Assembly (NCBI RefSeq): GCF_000372725.1
Contig: NW_005198966.1
Span: 888,459-952,458, forward strand
Reading direction: 5' to 3'
Source: Emiliania huxleyi CCMP1516
Lineage: Eukaryota; Haptophyta; Isochrysidales; Noelaerhabdaceae
Length of the DNA stretch: 64,000 bases
Shown here in pieces: positions 58,331 to 64,000 of this stretch. Position 1 is the first letter of the stretch. The number at the start of each line of letters is the position of its first letter. A model generated the notes under the pieces. The model searched no databases. It worked only from the letters and a program-made list of their open reading frames with translations, and was not told where the DNA came from. The position numbers were made by a program, and so were the translations under genes.

Positions 58331-59588
58331 AGCGAGGCGGTCTGCGCTACGAAGCGTAGGGGCGAGCCTAGGTCCGAGAGATCCAGCCAGATCGCCTTCA
58401 AGGGAATTGCGAGAAGACATCAAATGATTGTTGTGCATCCGAGAGAGGTGGAGGGCGCGGGTGGGAGAGAGAGCGGCTGGCTTACATGCAGGGCGCGTCG
58501 TGGGCGTGGTGTGTTCGGAGGAGGCGGTCCGGAGGAGAAAGGGGTTGAAGCCAACGAGAGCAGCACACATCCTGTGGCTGTGCAATCTCGAGTGTGCAAT
58601 TGTTATTCATCCATTATCTACATGGGTCAGGTCATAGTGACGCGCTCGATGGGATGCTGCATTGACGCAGACAGCAAAAGCATTGCAGCGGAGACCTTCT
58701 TATGAGTGGCGGCTCGCACCATGCGACAGTGCGGACACCAGGTGCGCGAATTTAAGAGCCATTTTCGATTCCGTGGTTTAGGCACTGTCTACCAACTTTG
58801 GTACAAATCGACTTGGTCTGGGCACAGCTGAGCCCGCGCTGCCTCCATTCTGAAAGTGTAGGTAGAATGGAAGGCAGCATGTCAGGCTGCGAACTCTGCT
58901 GTGCGCCGAAAAGCGGTATGGCGCCGAGGAGGCCATTTTCCTATTAGAAAAGGCTGTCGACATCCAAAATTTTCCTCGCTGCGCGCCCAACCATGGTGGG
59001 CACGCTCGCAGCGCGGGGCGCGCCTGGCAGCGCCCATTTTTTGAAATGTCGGCCACTCACCTATGCCGCTATGCGGCTCTCAGAAACACTCGTGCGGCAC
59101 ATTTTATTTTCTTTGTCCTGCGCGCCCAACCCTTCTCGGCGAGTAAAAATCGCAGATTATGTTGTATCGAGATATCAACATCTCGAGATCACTCGAGAGA
59201 TCACTCGGAGTCTCGAAACACTCGCCTCTCGCGCGAGATCCTAGAGGCGAGATTACGCACAGGTAAAATCACGGCTACTTCAGAGGTAGAGGTAAAGGGC
59301 CCACGGCTGCCCAGAGGTAAAGGTAAGAGGGCCGCAGGCCCTCAGAGGTAGAGGTAACCTAGACCCCTCCTACCCGGCCCTCCGGGCCGATGGGTTGTGG
59401 GAGCAAAAACGTGGGGAAATTTAACCGATACATCGTCCTGACCTCGGCCTGTGTGGTCGAGCTGCTTGCTACTCGAGTATCGGGGCGCGGGAAGAGTCGC
59501 ACGCACGCCCAAGTGTAAAGGGGGTGGATGAGGAAATTCCCTTTCCGCCACCCGCCCCGGCGTTGAATAGATTCTTGGGAATGGCGGC
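58331..59588. other. Intergenic
   Basis: Contains ATCACTCGAGAGATCACTCGG-like short repeats at 59180-59215 and several GAGGTAGAGGTAA/AGAGGTAAAGGTAA units at 59282-59360. No gene recognised. Confidence 0.5.
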
Positions 59589-59639
59589 TTGCTGAGATGT
59601 GTGGTCTCCCGGCGGGCTTGTGCACCCGGGTGCAGCGAA

Positions 59640-61962
59640 ATGATCACCTCCTGGGTCGTTCTGACCTCTGCCCAGCTGGGCAGCAAGTGGTTGGGTGCCC
59701 AAGCACCTCTCCCAGCGACGCTCCCACCAACCGGGACGTGCACGTTCAAAGCCGCAGCAACGTGCACGGCCAACGCTCAAGAGACGTGCTTCCGCGACGA
59801 AACGGTCCGAGCGCGCAGCCCCCGCTCACGCTCCCTCCCCGCCTCGTCGCGTCCCCCGCTGACGCGCCCCTCCCCGCCTCGCGACGCGCAGTGTGCAGAG
59901 GACCCGCCCCCGCCACGTCCGTGGACTCCCGACGGCTGCTCGGCCGGCGGCGTTTTGACGTGCCGCTTCTGCGGCTTCCTCCATTTCCCTGACTGCCCGC
60001 CCGCGCCGCCGCCCTCTCTGCCGTCGCCACCGTCGCCGCCAAAGTGCGATGGGTGCTCGTGGACCCTCGACTACGCGTGCCCCGGCGAGATGCCTGGTTA
60101 TGCCGTGCCCGGCAGGAAAGGGATTGCAAAAGCGGACGGCTCCGAGTGCTTCAACTTCTGCTGCGTCTCGCCGCCGCCCTCGCTGCCCTCGCCGCCGCGG
60201 CCGCCTCCTGTGCCTCCGCAACGGCCGCCGCAGCCTCCTCCGCAGCCCCCTCCGTTCGAGCCGCCGCCCCCCTCTCTGCCACCTCGGCCGCCCGCCGCAC
60301 CCTCTCCGCCGTCGCCACCTCTGCCGCCGCGCCCGCCGCCGTCTCCCGACCCACCGTCGCCACCGCCGCCGCCCGTCCCGCCCCCCGCTCCCCTGGAGCC
60401 GCCGCTGCCCCCCCCCTCGAGCCCGCCCTGGCTGGGGTGGGCCATACCGCCGCCCAATCCGCCGCCAGAGAGGGCGGAGGCGGGCGCGGCGGCGGGCGTC
60501 GGAGTGCTCGTCGGAGGGGTGTTGCTCGCCGGGCTCGCCGCCGTCTGCCACCTCCGCACCGACGCGGGCGAGGACACCGAGTCGATCCTCCGCTCGGGCA
60601 CGGAGCTCATCGGCGCCCCGAAGCGCGCCCTCGGCTGGAAGCCGCAGTCCGCCTTCTCGGAGCTGATTGCCAAGCGGAGCGGCGGGCTCTTCTCAAAGAC
60701 AGAGGCGCGCCGGNNNNNNNNNNNNNNNNNNNNNNNNNNNNNNNNNNNNNNNNNNNNNNNNNNNNNNNNNNNNNNNNNNNNNNNNNNNNNNNNNNNNNNN
60801 NNNNNNNNNNNNNAGGGAGGAAGAGAAGTTCCGAGCGACAATTAAGAGCGGAAATACGTGCCGTGATCGCCTGGGCTCACTCCAAGGGGAGCGGGAGCAG
60901 GAGCGCAATACCACGATAAGCCGCGCTCGGTCGGGGATTTTAGATCAGGGAAAGAGGAACAAGGGGCGGCGGTTTTCTTTCTTTCTAGAGGAGGAAATGA
61001 CAAGGGAGAGAACGATGAGAGTGGGACGACCGCGAGGTGGCATGAGAAGATTGCAGCGAGAAGCGGCGAGAGACTGCGAGGGGAGATGGGAAGAGGCAGC
61101 CTCCCTAGGGTGGGCGACGGCTAGCGCACCACACACCTGTCCTTAAAATCCCTGTGTGGTGGCGGCGTGCCGTCCTGCCATCCCTCCCTTAGGTAGTCAG
61201 TTTTCTTTCTTTCTTACTTTAGGCGTTTGCCTTGAACGGGGTGAGTGTCACCTTCATGTCCAAGAATAGCTCATGTGAGGTTGCAGAATGCTCTTTGGGG
61301 GGGGGGGGGGGGGAGGCGTAGCTAGGGGCGGCGGGGGTGAGAGGGCCCCAGCTCGCTCTGCGGTCGCCCTCAGGTCCGCCCCTCTCCTCGCCCCTCTCTC
61401 CTCGCCCCTCTCTCACTGCCCCTCTCTCACTGCCCCTCTCTCACTGCCCCTCTCTCACTGCCCCTCTCTCACTTGCTCCTCTCCTCACCCTCTCGTCCTC
61501 GCCCCCCGTCCCATCCCCCTCTCACCGCCCCTCTCCTCTCGCCTCCCCCGCCAGGTCTTCGACGGCGAGATCGAGGCGGCCTCCACAGAGCGCCGCCTCG
61601 CCCACACCGAGCTGCTGCGCGCCTTCGCAATCGACGGAGACGCGGCGGGCGGCGACGAAGAGCTCGAGGTGCTCAGCATGCACAGCCCTCGCGACGGGGG
61701 GGGGGAGGTGGCGGATTGGAAGACCGTGGTCCAGACCGTGGGGAGCCGGCCTCCAGACACGGGCCCGGGCTGGTCGATGCCTCGGAGGGCCGCCCTCCCC
61801 CCTGCACGCACTTCCCCGCCCTCCCTGCTCGACGCCTCGCCCACGGCGCCGGCCGACGCCGAACCCGCTGGAGGCGACGGCTCGAGCGACGTCTCCTGCT
61901 CCTCGGCGATGTCGAACCAGCTGGGCACGCACGTCTCCGCCATCAAAAACCTCTACAAGTAG
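59640..61962 (+). CDS. Cys- and proline-rich membrane protein, interrupted by an assembly gap
   Basis: The frame from about 59640 to the gap at 60714 encodes a hydrophobic start, Cys-containing modules (CTFKAAATCTANAQETC, GCSAGGVLTCRFCGF, KCDGCSWTLDYACPG, CFNFCC), long PPPxPP spacers, a transmembrane helix (GVGVLVGGVLLAGLAAV) and a cytoplasmic tail. After the gap and a transposon copy, an exon from a CCAG/GTC at 61555 runs to a stop at 61962 (DGEIEAASTERRLAHTELL...SAIKNLYK); I infer it is the 3' exon of the same gene. Same design as the gene at 57416. Confidence 0.5.
60714..60813. other. 100-N assembly gap
   Basis: Exactly 100 N bases, a conventional placeholder for a scaffold gap of unknown size. 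Confidence 1.
60865..61290 (+). mobile_element. Long copy of repeat A element
   Basis: Contains the frame MTRERTMRVGRPRGGM, the TTCTTTCTTTC tracts, GGCTAGCGCACCACAC, the 80-bp A block and the CATGTCC...CATGTGAGG end; inverted relative to 55265-55725. It probably sits in an intron of the proline-rich gene. Confidence 0.8.
61305..61560. repeat. CCCCTCTCTCACTG tandem array
   Basis: About eight units of CTCTCTCACTGCCC / CTCTCCTCGCCC lie at 61380-61550 in the presumed intron before the last exon. A run of 18 G lies at 61296-61313. Confidence 0.85.
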
Positions 61963-62469
61963 CGGGGGGCGGCCTTGTGGGGCCTGTGGCGCCGACCCTG
62001 GGGCAGCGCCACCCGCGCCATATGTGGCGGCGGCGGTAAGGCAATTTTGTCCACCCGGCATGGCACACCGATGCATTTGTTTACACGACGCATCGCACGC
62101 CACGGCAGCGACACATCTGTCTCCGCTCTGACCTCTCGGACTGTCGATCGAGGGCCCTCTCTCTAGTCTATATATCTCTGTACTCTGATTCGTGATTGCT
62201 GCGACAACGATTGCTTCGTGTTTGATCGCAATATTCGGACGGAGCGCAAAGAGGCCTTTATGTGTAAAACAGCACTCTTCAACAGGTCGAGGACGTCGGA
62301 TTTTCTTCTTTGATCTTTCCGGTGTGTGAGAGTGCGAGATTTTTATTCTCTCTCTTGTGAGAGAGATTTTTAGTGTTTGTGTTATCTCTTCTCTCTTGTG
62401 TGTGTATAGAGAGAAGTACCAACCAGCATGTGCGCGCCCCCGCCTGTGTCAAGGGTCAAGCCTGTCTGC
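61963..62469. other. Intergenic
   Basis: AT-rich (62170-62400), with TATATATCTC and several GAGAGA runs. No gene. Confidence 0.5.
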
Positions 62470-62532
62470 TGTTAGGTTGGGTAGAAAGGTGAAGAACAGT
62501 CAGGCTCGGACTGGACACCGTATGGGTGGACG
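62470..62532 (+). repeat. Dispersed repeat C, copy 2
   Basis: Matches 8339-8407 except for a few bases missing before GTATGGGTGG. Confidence 0.8.
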
Positions 62533-62551
62533 CGGGAGGCCAAAGAAATCA

Positions 62552-62727
62552 CCGCACTTGGAGCACTTGGAGTGCAGTCATTAACCTCACATCCAGGGCC
62601 GGGGAGCTGAGAAGCGCACCCAGCGAGCCGGATGATCGGCATCGGGCTACGGGCTAGAGAGCCCTGACCCCTAGCTAGGGGGGGTGCGCATTCGCAGGGC
62701 AAGGGCCTTAAAGTAAACACGGGTCTC
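62552..62727 (+). repeat. Repeat family B, full-looking copy
   Basis: CACTTGGAGCACTTGGAGTG at one end, CTAGCTAGGGGGGGTGCG and AAGTAAACACGGG at the other. Shared with 35862-36040 (inverted), 29218-29335 and partly 54905-55000. Confidence 0.88.
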
Positions 62728-62871
62728 CGAGGGTTAGCTCCGCGCTCCAGGTTTCCCCTAGCAGCAGAACGCCCCCTCTACTCGGAGCTAGTAAACACTC
62801 GACACGGACTCGACGCCCATCCACACCCGGCACCTCCCCACACCGGGCCCCTCTTCGAGGTCTCCCAACTT

Positions 62872-64000
62872 TCACTCCGGGGCGTCTTCCCCCACCTCTC
62901 GGTCCTTCCTCCTGGCCGCATCCCGATAGTTGTGCGACGGGCGCGGGGCCCGACCTCCCCTCCTAGCCTTTTTCGGCTGCGGCCCCGCCGCCGTCTCGTC
63001 TTCTCTGCCTGATCCTGTTGACTCCGCCTCCGGCGATCCCACGCCCGACTCCCCGGGTGAGGGCGGCGGCATCACTCGTCGCCACTCCTCTCCGGGAGGT
63101 CGGGCCGGCTCTCCCCGGTCAGCGAGTCGCGCCCGCACCCGTGGCCTCTCTATCGTCCTCGGCTCGCCCTCCCCTTCCTCCTGCTCCTCACTAAACTCGG
63201 GAAGGCACGGTCCCTTTTGTCGTAAGTCACGGCGGTCTATCCAACGCCGCGACGGGTCTACTCCTGGTGGGCTCACACGGCCCGGTTCCACTCGCAGAGG
63301 CCGAGTCAGCTCGACTCTCACCTCCTCCGAGAGTTGACCCCAAGCCCCCCCCGGGGCCCTCCGGCCACGGCCCCCCGGTTCGCCGGCGGGTCCGTTATCG
63401 TATTGCGGCGACTCCCCTCCCCCAGCTCCTCCTCTCGGGTACTCCAGCCTCCGGTGGGGCGGCTCCGGATCCCTCTGATTATTCCGAGTGGGGCCACACG
63501 GTGGCGGCTCCGCCGGCGGCGGGGGTGGAGGCGGAGGCGGGGGTGGCGGGCACGGTGGCGGCCCTCGCGGCCAACGCGCCTGGTAAAGAAAGAAAGAAAA
63601 CAGACAACCCAAGGGAGGGATGGGAGGACGGCACGCCGCCACCACACAGGGATTTTAAGGAGAGGTGTGTGGTGCGCTAGCCGTCGCCCACCCTAGGGAG
63701 TCTGCCTCTTCCTATCTCTCTTCGCAGTCTCTCGCCGCTTCTCGCTGCAACCTTCATGCCACCTCGCGGTCGTCCCACTCTCGTCGTTCTCTCCCTTGTC
63801 ATTTCCTCCTCTGTCGCATCGTTCTCTTCTGCCTCGTCCTGTGACGCCGCCGCCTGCCGGTCCCTTGTTCTCGCGGTTTCTTTTGCCTTTCGGCGCAACT
63901 CCGTCCTCCTCGCGGCGTATCCTGGCCCCTCGAGTCTATCGAGCTCCCCTCGCGCAAGGACCACATTTCTGACTCCCACTCCGATCATTTGCCTCCAAGT
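62872..64000 (-). mobile_element. Transposon-derived region with repeat A and an unknown ORF
   Basis: A minus frame of about 257 codons (63645-62872) starts inside repeat A and encodes a Pro-, Arg- and Glu-rich, basic-ended protein (PKKARRGGRAPRPSHNYRD). A second minus frame (63988-63677) contains EEEMTRERTTRVGRPRGGM, as in the other long copies. The element continues past the window end. It may be a non-autonomous element or the end of a larger one; no transposase or RT is visible. Confidence 0.5.

Overview
This is a nuclear window from a GC-rich unicellular eukaryote, most likely a haptophyte-type alga. The reasons are the composition, the mix of many intronless genes with genes cut by very short introns, several leaders that look plastid-directed, extracellular proline-rich membrane proteins, and a 100-N scaffold gap. 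The species call is inference. I saw no rRNA, tRNA or CRISPR array.

Layout. 1-6.5 kb: edge of a SAP-like gene, a 3' fragment of an SLC43/FMP42-type transporter, a basic nuclear-looking protein, and an NCBP3-like cap-binding protein. 6.9-14.6 kb: an F-box-like protein, a cupin/JmjC-type oxygenase with a SET-like tail, and an oligoribonuclease. 18-23.5 kb: a PPIP5K/VIP1 inositol pyrophosphate kinase and a CPBP membrane protease. 23.7-26.4 kb: a complete but internally rearranged Ty1/copia LTR element. 26.6-30.8 kb: a bestrophin-like channel and an F-box/RCC1 protein. 31-36 kb: repeats, a sulfotransferase-like gene and a decayed reverse-transcriptase-type pseudogene. 36.4-44 kb: a sulfatase, a CmcJ-family oxygenase and a CNNM/CorC-type transporter. 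44-53 kb: START-like, TMEM222/RTE1-like, two-TM, ankyrin, PCIF1-like, FKBP and TspO-like genes. 53-64 kb: a CRAL-TRIO-like gene, a GNAT gene overlapping a desaturase fragment, two proline-rich membrane proteins and a cluster of transposon-derived repeats.

The most striking signal is in the introns. I modelled 42 introns in nine genes. About 32 use GC rather than GT as donor, and in all 42 the downstream exon starts with G. Many are only 63-79 nt, and in many the bases after the donor nearly repeat the bases after the acceptor (direct repeats of about 11-34 bp). At four places an intron is two such units in tandem with a relic of the exon junction in the middle, and three of those relics keep an AG/GC that could act as acceptor and donor at once. 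This looks like recurrent intron gain by short tandem duplication or by insertion with a long target-site duplication.

The genes do not form one pathway. Themes that recur are mRNA cap biology (NCBP3-like, PCIF1-like), small-RNA turnover (oligoribonuclease), ion and phosphate signalling (bestrophin, CNNM, PPIP5K) and candidate plastid proteins (FKBP, ankyrin, TspO-like). Repeat families sit next to gene starts and gene breakpoints throughout.
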